The position numbers and the translations under genes are program-made. The notes beneath the pieces are model-generated. The model did no database searches and was not told the DNA's origin. It worked only from the letters and a program-made list of their open reading frames with translations. Below, in pieces: positions 7,087 to 15,785 of a stretch of 64,000 nt of DNA. This DNA comes from Bdellovibrionales bacterium (GTDB lineage: Bacteria; Bdellovibrionota; UBA1018): contig CANCQK010000007.1 of assembly GCA_947380295.1 (NCBI GenBank), forward strand, positions 1 to 64,000, read 5' to 3'. Numbering within the stretch: position 1 is the first letter of the stretch; every line of letters starts with the position of its first letter.

Positions 7087-8317
7087 ATGAAGTTTAAAAA
7101 ATATGACAATTTGAGTCGGCCTAGGTTGTTCTGTTTTTCATCAATTCTTGGTGATTCAGTGCTTATGGCTTCTTTGTCTGGGTTGAACACATCTGTATTT
7201 GCTATAGGCCCGCAGACTTTAGAGAAAGCCTGTCAAGCTGAGGGTCTGAAGCTCGATGGGGGTTCTGTCGGTGCGAGGCAACAAAGAGGCGTTTTAATCC
7301 CCTTTTTGAAACTGATGAGAAGATTCTCTGTCAGTATGCTACCGAGCTAAAAAAGATTTGTGCGGATGATTCAGGATCGGGTGAGAAGTTTCTTGATTGG
7401 GTTTATCCGGATCGATGCTATTGCCAGGTCACCCGTCAGTATTTGAGTGTACCGTTAAGAAGTGAATCTGAAAATGGCAAGCGAAGGGATGAGTTTTCAA
7501 AGAGGAACCATTCCAGTTCCTATGATCCAATTACCCAGCAAATGATAATAGAAGAAACTACGGAGCTTGATCTGAATCCAATTATGGCTCCCATTCGGGA
7601 GCAAGTCAATCAATGCAAAATCGTAGGTCGGGCGATCCTCGCTCACCATTAAAAGGCCTCAGGGAGAAGTTGCGCGCTACCTTCAGTTCCTGGTGTCAGT
7701 GACTACATAAGTCAAGAAGTAGAATCGATCGAAAAAATCCTCGCATTAATCCCCAAACATCAGCTTGATCAAAGACCGGGGGCGAAATCGGTTTTAGTGA
7801 CGGAGGCGACTGAGAGTGTTCATGGAGGGCGGATCTTGCAAGTGCGAAAGAGATCGGATTCAGTGGATTGGTTAGAAATGTCAGATGAGCCGGACGCTCA
7901 AGGAAGCTCAGAATATGGGGCTTTGATCCTTGGACCGGTTTTGAGTCGCTACTTTGGATATTCTCGTTTAGAGGCAGATAAGCAGCACGTGACGATGCCA
8001 GATTTCATTGAAATTCAAGGAGCTCAGAAAAAGCTCAATGATGCGATCAACGCGTTGAATTCGAAGTCGGTTTCAGGTGAGGGTGGAGATCACGCGTGGG
8101 GTGATCCGAAAGGCCCCATTTCAACCCAGGTCTATGATGCTCTTCCAGGAGTAGTGACGCCGAAAATTTATTTGAGGCGATTTGCAGAGAAGAGAGTGGG
8201 CAAGTTGATTCACGAGATCTTGAGGGTGTTCTCCTTCGTCGTCAAGAGTTCCTAGAAAAGGTCGTTCAATCGCTAGATAAAAAGGATCACTTGATTGGGG
8301 TGCACCCAGCAAAGTAG
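7087..8317 (+). pseudogene. Broken gene for a once about 400-residue protein of unknown function
   Basis: Reading starts at ATG 7087 with a hydrophobic N-terminus that may have been a signal peptide. The frame then moves: after KLDG at a GGGGG run (7258-7262) the sensible reading continues in another frame (CEATKRRFNPLF...) to a TAA at 7650. A shifted frame around 7630-7690 gives TIKRPQGEVARYLQF, and the earlier frame resumes (VPGVSDYISQEVES) through to about 8160. There, at an AAAA run, it moves again to read ENLFEAICREESGQVDS and ends at TAG 8315-8317. At least three lesions are therefore present. Codon use and residue composition on both sides of each break look protein-like. No family recognised. 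The separate open stretches (7087-7350, 7443-7652, 7797-8255) should not be taken as genes. Confidence 0.75.
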
Positions 8318-8324
8318 TTAGACT

Positions 8325-8915
8325 CTAGCGGTTCTGACAATGGAGCTGAGGATTGGTGGCTGACTTGTGCGTGTTCCAAGACTTAATTTGCTCAAGTGAG
8401 GAAATAAAATCATCAAGATCAGAATTTAAGGATGGGTTCTCGATCTCCATTGCAGTCCGATCGAGATCGGAAATTAAGTCACTGTAGACGGCTTTTAGAT
8501 GGCTGAGTGAGGTAGCTAGTTTTGAGCCGGGGCGATAGGTTCTGATTAGCTTTTCAGCCTCTGCGTTTTTCCATTGGCTTAGATTGTCACGAATGATTTG
8601 AACATAGTCTTTTTGTTTTGCCGCCCGGAGTGCCTCGAAATCCTCGATGGGTATAAATCTACTTACGTGGTTATTCGTAGACTCGCGCCTGATTTGTTCA
8701 AAAGCCTCTCGTTCGTCATCGGCTGGATCGCTCTTGAGTCCAGTTTCGTAAAGTCTGTCGATCTGTGCGTGAAAGTGGTTAATCGTGGGTGCATAGGGCT
8801 CAAATACGGGCAGTGTTATTGGCTGTGCAAGTGTCGTAGTGCTGGTCAATGGAATGATTCCAAAGCTCAAAGCAGTTAAAAGGATCGCAATAATTTTAGT
8901 TTTAATTCTCTTCAT
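8325..8915 (-). CDS. Small exported protein of unknown function
   Basis: 196 aa from the ATG at 8915, chosen because it gives a clean Sec signal peptide (MKRIKTK, then a hydrophobic run to TTLAQP) and is preceded by AGAAGAG. An upstream in-frame extension to 9068 would put 50 charged residues before the signal and is unlikely. The mature part is helical, with many Glu, Asp and Arg residues and no Cys. It is divergent from the sigma-54 activator gene at 9092 and shares a 175-bp intergenic region with it, so it may be a target, but no -24/-12 promoter is convincing there. Confidence 0.6.
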   Translation of the reverse strand: MKRIKTKIIAILLTALSFGIIPLTSTTTLAQPITLPVFEPYAPTINHFHAQIDRLYETGLKSDPADDEREAFEQIRRESTNNHVSRFIPIEDFEALRAAKQKDYVQIIRDNLSQWKNAEAEKLIRTYRPGSKLATSLSHLKAVYSDLISDLDRTAMEIENPSLNSDLDDFISSLEQIKSWNTHKSATNPQLHCQNR

Positions 8916-9091
8916 AACTCTTCTAAATAGAGCAAATACTGTACCGTCCAGATGGGATATTTGGGTATCCATCAGTTTTGATGGGTTAGTGATTAAAAGA
9001 TGAGATCTGAGAGGTACTCTATGTTTAATATTAAGGCTACTGTAAAAAAGTTCTACAGTTGGCAGCAAAACCTTGAGTATGATTGAGAGAG

Positions 9092-10198
9092 ATGAAGTTC
9101 TCAGAAGAAAGTCCTCAGCCTGGATTAGTCAGGGCTAAAGTGGGCGCTGAACACTCTGGAGGTGTTTTAAGAGGCTCAGTTCAAGATCTGCAAAGCGGGC
9201 GGCGAAATCGTGAATTGGAGTTTAAACCCATTTTGGGTCATAGCCCGAAAATCAAAATTCTTCTAGAACAGGTATCGCGTGTTGCTGGTGCCAACTCCAA
9301 TGTTCTCGTTTTAGGTGAAAGTGGGAGTGGAAAAGAGGTCATCGCGCGGGCCATCCACGCTCAGAGTGTTAGGCGTCTCGGGCCATTCGTGCCTGTGAAT
9401 TGTTCGGCACTTCCCGAGCAGCTCTTAGAGTCAGAATTTTTTGGGCATCGCAAAGGAGCTTTTACAGGCGCTGCTGAAAGTCGGCGTGGACTATTTGAAG
9501 AAGCCGAGGGAGGCACTCTTTTTTTGGATGAGATTGGTGATATGCCTACCGCTCTCCAAGCTAAACTTTTGAGAGTCTTACAGGATAAAAAAGTGAGGCC
9601 TTTGGGAGAGAATGCGCTTCGTACGGTGAATGTCCGAGTGATTGCCGCGACTCATCAGCCTCTGAAAAAACTCGTTTCAGAGGGTCGTTTTCGTGAGGAC
9701 CTTTACTATCGACTCGCGGTTGTGACCTTGACGGCTCCGGCATTAAGGGATCGACGGGAAGATATCCCAGAAATCGCCCAGGCATGGATCAGTCAGTATT
9801 GTAAAATATCCGGGATTGCTCCGCGTCAAATTAAGCCTCAAGCGCTTAATAAATTGATGCGTTTTTCGTGGAGGGGTAATGTCAGAGAATTAGAGAATGT
9901 TTTAGAGCGCGCGATGATTTTCTCGGATGGTTTATGGATCGAAGACCTTGATATCGAACTGGCTAATGAAGTCGTCGATAGGACCCCTTGTGATGAACAG
10001 GGTCTTCCTTCACTGTTTCAGCGACTGACCAAGTTACCAACCTTAGAGGAGTTGGAGAAAGCTTACATTGATCATGTTTTGAATCGCACTGGAAATGCTA
10101 GGGAAAAAACGGCTAGACTACTTGGAATTGATCGAAAAACTCTTTACAGGAAGGTTCAGGAGATTCAATCGATCACACCATCGGAGGAGGAGCTGTAG
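9092..10198 (+). CDS. Sigma-54-dependent transcriptional activator without receiver
   Basis: 368 aa (TTG at 9083 is an alternative start). A short N-terminal segment of about 45 residues is followed by the AAA+ domain: Walker A GESGSGKE, the sigma-54 contact loop GAFTGA, Walker B GGTLFLDEIGDM, sensor I IAATHQPL, arginine fingers FREDLYYRL, sensor II SWRGNVRELENV. A Fis-type helix-turn-helix closes the protein (GNAREKTARLLGIDRKTLYR). The protein therefore binds DNA as an enhancer-binding protein and opens RNA polymerase-sigma-54 promoters. It has no receiver, GAF or PAS domain, so activity must be controlled by level or a partner. The last 26 bp overlap tail-to-tail with the hybrid kinase gene. 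Confidence 0.92.
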   Translation: MKFSEESPQPGLVRAKVGAEHSGGVLRGSVQDLQSGRRNRELEFKPILGHSPKIKILLEQVSRVAGANSNVLVLGESGSGKEVIARAIHAQSVRRLGPFVPVNCSALPEQLLESEFFGHRKGAFTGAAESRRGLFEEAEGGTLFLDEIGDMPTALQAKLLRVLQDKKVRPLGENALRTVNVRVIAATHQPLKKLVSEGRFREDLYYRLAVVTLTAPALRDRREDIPEIAQAWISQYCKISGIAPRQIKPQALNKLMRFSWRGNVRELENVLERAMIFSDGLWIEDLDIELANEVVDRTPCDEQGLPSLFQRLTKLPTLEELEKAYIDHVLNRTGNAREKTARLLGIDRKTLYRKVQEIQSITPSEEEL

Positions 10199-12842
10199 TT
10201 GAAACTCGATTCAGGTAGGATTCAGTTTCGAAAATGAGGGACTGAATTTCTGCAGCGTCAGTTTTTTCAGCAGCTTCTTCGAGTCGTTTTCCAATCCAAC
10301 CTAACTCCTCAAATCCGTAACTCTTTGCATTACCCTTGAGCCGGTGGCCGAGGGATTGAATTTTTTCAAAACTAGCATTTTCGAGTAGCCCCTTGAGCTC
10401 GCCCAGTTCTTGACGACGGTGATTCAGGTACTGAGGGGCGAGTGCTGCAATTTGATTTTCTAGTTCCTCTAGGGCCTGGTCTCGGTCTCCTGCTCTTGTA
10501 GTCGTTTTATTGAGGTCAGTGGCTACCAAATGACGAGTGAAATTCATAATGGCGCGTCGCAGTTGATTGGGCGAAATGGGTTTAACCAAATAGGCCGAAA
10601 ATTGAGAGCTTTTATAGCGATCTGAAACCGACTCTTGATCATGAGCGGAGACTGCTATTACTGGAGTGAGAGATATTTTCTCCTGAGTCTCCCAGTCTCT
10701 TATGAGCTGGGTAGCGGTGTATCCATCCATTTCGGGCATTTGAAGGTCCATGAGGACCAGGTCAAACTTTGAGGCTTTGAACTTTTCAACGGCAATTCTG
10801 CCGTTATCTGCGAAGGTGAGCTTGTAGGGGAGTGATTTGAGATAGGTTTTGACCAAAAACTGATTATCTTTTGAATCATCGACAGCGAGAATTCTAAGAG
10901 GCCGGGAATCATGGAGTAGTTCGACGTGTTGGCGGGCAGGCTCGGGTGCAACTTCGGCCTTACGCTTAGAGGTTTTAATTGAATGGTGCCCAGTTACGGA
11001 TTGTTCAATCGTTTCTAAAAGTTGAAATGGTTGGATCGGCTTAAAAATGAGGTGACGGATTTCTTGTTCTGCTAGTTTCTCAATCTCGCTAGAAGATGTG
11101 GTGGTCTTGATTAAGAAAATCCAAGAGTCAGTCGATATGGCCTCACGACGTAAGCGTGAGAAGAGCTGATTGAGGGAGTTTTTTGCAAAATCATAGTCCA
11201 CAAAAACGAGCTCTTTTTTATGTGAGTTCGGAGAAAATTCAAGAAAGAGGGAGTTGAGGTGGTTCACCGATTGAACCCGAGATGCCTTCCCTCCGCATTG
11301 GTGAATGAGTTCTGTTAAGGTGCTGGCTACGGTATCATTGGGTTCTGCAATCCAGGCATCAAAGGGAGGGAGTCCAAGAGACTGAATTTGATGCTGAATG
11401 GTCGTGTCCTGTGCAATATTTAAGGGCAAGGTGAAGTAGAATCGACTTCCCAGATTCTTCTGGCTTTCCACTGAGAGAGTGCCGCCCAAGAGAGAAACCA
11501 GATCTTGTGAGATACTCAGGCCGAGTCCCGTTCCTCCGAATCGCCGACGAACTGTAGAGTCCCCTTGAACAAATGCGTCAAAAATCTTGTCAATCTTGTC
11601 CTGGTCAATTCCCATTCCGGTGTCAATGACAGAGAACTGAATCCAGGCTTCGTTTGATTTTTTCTGGAGCTTTACTCTCAGGACAACTTCGCCTTGCTGA
11701 GTGAATTTCACTGCATTGCCGAGGAGATTAGTGAGGATCTGCTGAAGTTTTACCGGATCGCCTGCAAGTTGGAGGGGAACATCGGTGTCGATGTCGAGGA
11801 TGAGTTCGACACCATTGGCTTGGGCTCCGTAAACGGCTAGATCAATGGACTTTTCTAAGAGTGAGTAGAGATTAAATTGGATATTCTCCACCTTAATTGT
11901 GCCTGATTCAATGCTCGAAAAGTCAAGTAGGTTATTCAGAATTTCTAAGAGTCCCGTGCTCGATTTTTGGAGAATCGATAGGTATTTTTGCTGCTGCTCG
12001 GTTGGCTGAGTTTCCGAGAGGAGATGAGTCATGCCCAAGATGGAGTTCATTGGGTTTCTCATTTCATGTCCCATTCGCCCTAAGAAATCAGATCGAATGC
12101 GGAGGGCGTCATAAAGATTCTCGACCCCTGGTCGAAAAACATACAGCGCCTCAAGCGCTAATACGAGTAGAGTGAAAAAAAGTAAGAAAAGCTCGGTTCG
12201 TTTGAACGAGAGGATTTGATTCTCAAGACTTTGGTCGTAGAATTTAGAAATCTCTGTAAGCGCTGTTCTGTAGCTAGATTCCTGATTTAATAAGTTGAGG
12301 GCTTGGGCTGCAACTGGACGCTCAGGTTTGGCAGAACTGGCGGGATTCACAGGACTGATCGAGTTCAGTGAGTGAATCTGTTCAATGAGGGGAGCCAGTC
12401 CGGAGTTCATTCGATTGAGAGCTCGCTTGAGACTTTGAGTATTTTCAGGCGAAGGCGCTGCGCTAAGGTCTGAGTTAATTCCTAATGTTTTAAGGAGTTC
12501 TCCATTTTTTTCGAGCTCTGTAGCCAGCGACTCGATGAGGTCCATTTGGAGCTTAATTTGTGAATCTTTGGAACTGAACTGAAGGGAGAGAAGTGCTTTA
12601 CGTAGATTCTCACTATCGTGGATTTGCCGCTCGAGAAGACGGAGTTTTCCTTGGTCTTCGGTTTGTCGTACTAAAGAGGTTTGGATAATGATTTGTCCGG
12701 AGATTGCAAGAGTGGCCACAGCTATGAGTGCAGCAACGTATCGAATCGTCAAGTTTTTCGGTAAAATCCGATCGGCTCCAACTCGAATCACCTGGTCTAA
12801 TTTAAGCGCCTTTTGATAAAGCTGAGAAACTTTTGGGTGCAT
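10173..12842 (-). CDS. Hybrid sensor histidine kinase with pseudo-receiver, receiver and Hpt
   Basis: 889 aa inner-membrane sensor. Two membrane segments (about 33-54 and 217-236) enclose a helical periplasmic domain of about 160 residues with no recognisable fold. Then HisKA (H259 in MGHEMRNPMNSILG), HATPase (N-box LLGNAVKF, G1 DTGMGID, F-box, G2 GGTGLGLSI), a degenerate receiver (about 494-617, lacking the acidic pair), a full receiver (650-770, D699 in LVLMDLQMPEMDG, K754), and an Hpt domain (H833 in LGHRLKGNAKSYG). This is the BarA/ArcB type of phosphorelay kinase. No DNA-binding regulator is fused. Nearby receivers (5971-6874) or others elsewhere may be its targets. Its 3' end overlaps the sigma-54 activator gene by 26 bp. 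Confidence 0.93.
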   Translation of the reverse strand: MHPKVSQLYQKALKLDQVIRVGADRILPKNLTIRYVAALIAVATLAISGQIIIQTSLVRQTEDQGKLRLLERQIHDSENLRKALLSLQFSSKDSQIKLQMDLIESLATELEKNGELLKTLGINSDLSAAPSPENTQSLKRALNRMNSGLAPLIEQIHSLNSISPVNPASSAKPERPVAAQALNLLNQESSYRTALTEISKFYDQSLENQILSFKRTELFLLFFTLLVLALEALYVFRPGVENLYDALRIRSDFLGRMGHEMRNPMNSILGMTHLLSETQPTEQQQKYLSILQKSSTGLLEILNNLLDFSSIESGTIKVENIQFNLYSLLEKSIDLAVYGAQANGVELILDIDTDVPLQLAGDPVKLQQILTNLLGNAVKFTQQGEVVLRVKLQKKSNEAWIQFSVIDTGMGIDQDKIDKIFDAFVQGDSTVRRRFGGTGLGLSISQDLVSLLGGTLSVESQKNLGSRFYFTLPLNIAQDTTIQHQIQSLGLPPFDAWIAEPNDTVASTLTELIHQCGGKASRVQSVNHLNSLFLEFSPNSHKKELVFVDYDFAKNSLNQLFSRLRREAISTDSWIFLIKTTTSSSEIEKLAEQEIRHLIFKPIQPFQLLETIEQSVTGHHSIKTSKRKAEVAPEPARQHVELLHDSRPLRILAVDDSKDNQFLVKTYLKSLPYKLTFADNGRIAVEKFKASKFDLVLMDLQMPEMDGYTATQLIRDWETQEKISLTPVIAVSAHDQESVSDRYKSSQFSAYLVKPISPNQLRRAIMNFTRHLVATDLNKTTTRAGDRDQALEELENQIAALAPQYLNHRRQELGELKGLLENASFEKIQSLGHRLKGNAKSYGFEELGWIGKRLEEAAEKTDAAEIQSLIFETESYLNRVSTTAPPPMV

Positions 12843-13091
12843 GATGACACATCCTAGTTATTTTTAAAGGAAACGAATTACATTTCCCCAGACTGGGATA
12901 CGCTTCCAGATCCAGAATGTTGCGAAATAAAATTTAAATGAGAACTCCCAGGAAGTTTTTTAGTCGAATATTCAATATTTTATTTTTCCAAACCCTCTCG
13001 CTCTGATACGTTCTATTCCCAGGTGAAACTCTGTGCCTGTACGGACTCAGTTTAGAAAAACAACACGAAATTTCTTCTTACCGAGGTCTAA

Positions 13092-15761
13092 ATGCAGGGA
13101 TTTGAAGTTAGTCGAGATCCAGCCCGCCTCCCTTTAGAGGCCCGAGTCCATCCAAAATGGGAGATCCTGAAGCTGAAAGCTCCGATCGCAGGGGTATTGG
13201 TTCCCCTGGATCAGGTGCCTGACCCTGTTTTTTCTCAGAAGAGCGTTGGAGACGGAGTCGCGATCGATCCGACGGGAAATGAACTCGTTGCTCCTTGTGA
13301 TGGAACAGTCTTGCAGGTTCATCCCTCTGGGCATGCTCTTTTCATGAAAACCAAAAAGGGACTCGAGCTTTTGATGCACATTGGCCTCGAGACGGTCAAG
13401 CTCAAGGGTGAAGGGTTTACTCCGTTGGTTCAGAAGGGGGCTCAAGTCATTGAGGGTCAGCCGCTGATTCGATTTGATGCCGATCGAGTTGCACGAAAAG
13501 CAAAGAGTCTCTTGACGATCGTGGTTTTTAGTCATTCTGATCGAATTGAAAGTATTGAAGTTCTTGGGATGAGTGGAGACTCTCCTGTCTTAACGATTCA
13601 GGACCCGCTGATGCAAGTGCGGATGAGATCGGGGTCAAATGCTCAGGTTGATCAACTTGGTATGAATGGATCGGCCTCTCTCTCCGGTGGGCAGTCGCTA
13701 TCGGAGTCTCTTAAAATATTAAATCCAACCGGTCTTCATGCCCGACCCGCATCGATTCTTGTGAATCTCTCAAAGAAGTTCACCTGCGAAATATCCCTAG
13801 TGAAGGGAGACCAACGAGCTAATGCAAGAAGCTTAGTTGCGCTCATGAGCTTAGAAGTTGGAAACGGTGATCTGGTCCAGGTCGACGCCCGGGGGGAGGA
13901 TGCTGAAGCAGCCGTCGCGGCGATCTCCCAGGCAATTCGAGATGGATTAGGGGAGAAAAGTGAGGAATCTGGGGCGCATGCGCCAGATGCATCTGCTTTA
14001 CCCGTGAAGGGGGATGTTCAGGTTCAGTCCAATACCGCTGTCTCTGAGGCAAGTGCAGCTCCTCCCTCTACGAGTCGAGTTCTGAGAGGGGTGACCGCCT
14101 CTCCGGGACGAGCCGTAGGCGCCGTTTTTCAGCTTAAATCTCAGGAGATTGTAGTCCGGGAAAAAGGAGAGTCGGAGGAAAAGGAGTCCGAACGACTGAA
14201 TCACGCTCTTTGTGAGGCCAAGTTTCAATTAGAGACGATAGCAGGACTTTTAAAGAAAGAGGGTGATTCGAGTCGTGCCCTGATTTTTGAGGCTCACCAG
14301 GAGCTCTTAGAAGATCCAAATCTCCTGGATCTTGCTCGTCGGCAACTCTCCAAGGGCAAGAGTGCTGCTTACTCGTGGAAAGTAGCTTACCTTCAAGCAG
14401 CTGATCAGCTCGCCTCGCTGAATAATCAGCTCCTAGCCGCTCGCGCGACAGACGTTCGAGATGTTGGGCAGCGAGTGTTGAGGCTTCTTGAGGAAGTTCA
14501 AGCTACCGGCGGTCAGTTTCCAGCGAATTGTATTTTGGTGGCTGAAGATTTAACCCCTTCAGACGTGGCGGGCCTGGATCGAGAACGAGTCATTGGGTTG
14601 GTAACAACGACCGGTGGATCGACGTCTCACGTTGCCATTTTGGCCCGGTCGGTAGATTTGCCTGCGCTGGCGGGTGCTGATGGTTCCGTCCTTCAAATTG
14701 AGAACGGGACGCTGGTTGTATTAGATGCAACTCACGGGGAGTTAAGGCTTCAACCTACGGAGGCCGAACTTGCTGAGTGCCAGGCCAAAAAGCAGGCCTA
14801 TGAAATTCAGAAAAAAGCTGAAGCAGAGAGAGCTCATGATCCTGCAGTCACCCAGGACGGGCGAAGGGTAGAAGTAGTCGCTAACCTCAAAGGCTCGAAA
14901 GAGTCGACCCATGCGGTGGGTATGGGGGCCGAGGGGGTCGGTTTATTGAGAACAGAGTTTCTCTTTATGAATCGAGATTCAGCTCCCAATGAAGAAGAAC
15001 AACTGACCTCCTATCGAGCGATTGCTCAGGCTTTTGGAAAAGAACGTCCTGTCATTATTCGGACTCTCGACGTTGGCGGAGATAAACCGTTACGGTATCT
15101 TCCGTTGCCTCACGAAGAAAATCCGTTTTTGGGTGAGCGCGGTTTGAGGGTTTCTTTGAATCGTCCTGATGTGTTCAGAGTTCAGCTCAGAGCCATTTTG
15201 CGCGCTTCCGAGTATGGCCAAGTGAGAGTCATGTTCCCGATGGTTTCGACCATTGCAGAGTTACGTCAGGCGAAAGCGATCCTTGAAGAGGAGAGAGTTC
15301 AATTGGGTGTGGCACCCATTTCAATCGGAATTATGGTTGAGGTCCCTTCAGTTGCTATCTTGGCTGAGCAGTTCGCCCGTGAGTGTGATTTCTTCTCTGT
15401 GGGAAGTAATGATCTCACTCAATACACTTTGGCGATGGATCGAGGCCACCCTAAACTTGCCTCGCAAATGGACGGTTTGGATCCTAGCATTTTAAGTTTA
15501 ATTGATCTCGCTGTGAAGGCTGCGCATAGAAATGGGAAGTGGGTAGGGGTCTGTGGCGGCATTGCCAGCGATCCTCAAGCTGTGCCATTCTTGTTAGGCT
15601 TAGGTGTAGATGAACTCAGCGTAAGTATTCCGAGCGTCCCTGCAATTAAGGCGCAGATTCGGAGACTTTCTCAGCTAGACTGTGAGGCACTAGCTGTTCG
15701 TGCCCTTCAGGCTGAGTCCGCGGCCGAGATTAGGTCCTGGGTTAAAAGCGAAGAAAACTAA
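13092..15761 (+). CDS. PTS EIIA(Glc)-HPr-EI fusion
   Basis: 889 aa. Residues about 25-160 are EIIA of the glucose type, with both active-site histidines (H81 in SGHALFM, H96 in LLMHIGLETV). Residues about 203-290 are HPr, with H216 in GLHARPAS and the Ser-46-like site in ARSLVALMSL. An Ala/Ser/Pro linker leads to enzyme I from about 328 to the end (H513 in GGSTSHVAILARS; PEP-binding GVGLLRTEFLFM; catalytic Cys in VGVCGGIAS). The protein thus carries the whole soluble phosphate chain from PEP to EIIA and passes it to the EIIB of PtsG, encoded 24 bp downstream. Start ATG has a GAGG seven bases ahead. Domain order equals that of known EIIA-HPr-EI fusions of GlcNAc/glucose systems. Confidence 0.95.
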   Translation: MQGFEVSRDPARLPLEARVHPKWEILKLKAPIAGVLVPLDQVPDPVFSQKSVGDGVAIDPTGNELVAPCDGTVLQVHPSGHALFMKTKKGLELLMHIGLETVKLKGEGFTPLVQKGAQVIEGQPLIRFDADRVARKAKSLLTIVVFSHSDRIESIEVLGMSGDSPVLTIQDPLMQVRMRSGSNAQVDQLGMNGSASLSGGQSLSESLKILNPTGLHARPASILVNLSKKFTCEISLVKGDQRANARSLVALMSLEVGNGDLVQVDARGEDAEAAVAAISQAIRDGLGEKSEESGAHAPDASALPVKGDVQVQSNTAVSEASAAPPSTSRVLRGVTASPGRAVGAVFQLKSQEIVVREKGESEEKESERLNHALCEAKFQLETIAGLLKKEGDSSRALIFEAHQELLEDPNLLDLARRQLSKGKSAAYSWKVAYLQAADQLASLNNQLLAARATDVRDVGQRVLRLLEEVQATGGQFPANCILVAEDLTPSDVAGLDRERVIGLVTTTGGSTSHVAILARSVDLPALAGADGSVLQIENGTLVVLDATHGELRLQPTEAELAECQAKKQAYEIQKKAEAERAHDPAVTQDGRRVEVVANLKGSKESTHAVGMGAEGVGLLRTEFLFMNRDSAPNEEEQLTSYRAIAQAFGKERPVIIRTLDVGGDKPLRYLPLPHEENPFLGERGLRVSLNRPDVFRVQLRAILRASEYGQVRVMFPMVSTIAELRQAKAILEEERVQLGVAPISIGIMVEVPSVAILAEQFARECDFFSVGSNDLTQYTLAMDRGHPKLASQMDGLDPSILSLIDLAVKAAHRNGKWVGVCGGIASDPQAVPFLLGLGVDELSVSIPSVPAIKAQIRRLSQLDCEALAVRALQAESAAEIRSWVKSEEN

Positions 15762-15785
15762 GTCAGTAAAAACGGGGGGAGCACT

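Noticed and set aside
7087-8255. Three small separate genes at 7087-7350, 7443-7652 and 7797-8255
   Set aside because: They read as parts of one broken gene in shifting frames. The 7443 reading would need a TTG start in the middle of continuous coding, and the 7797 reading a GTG start in the same situation.
9059-9076. Sigma-54 promoter (TTGGCAG...TTGA) near 9059
   Set aside because: The GG and the downstream G are too far apart (off by two bases) and the GC at -12 is missing.
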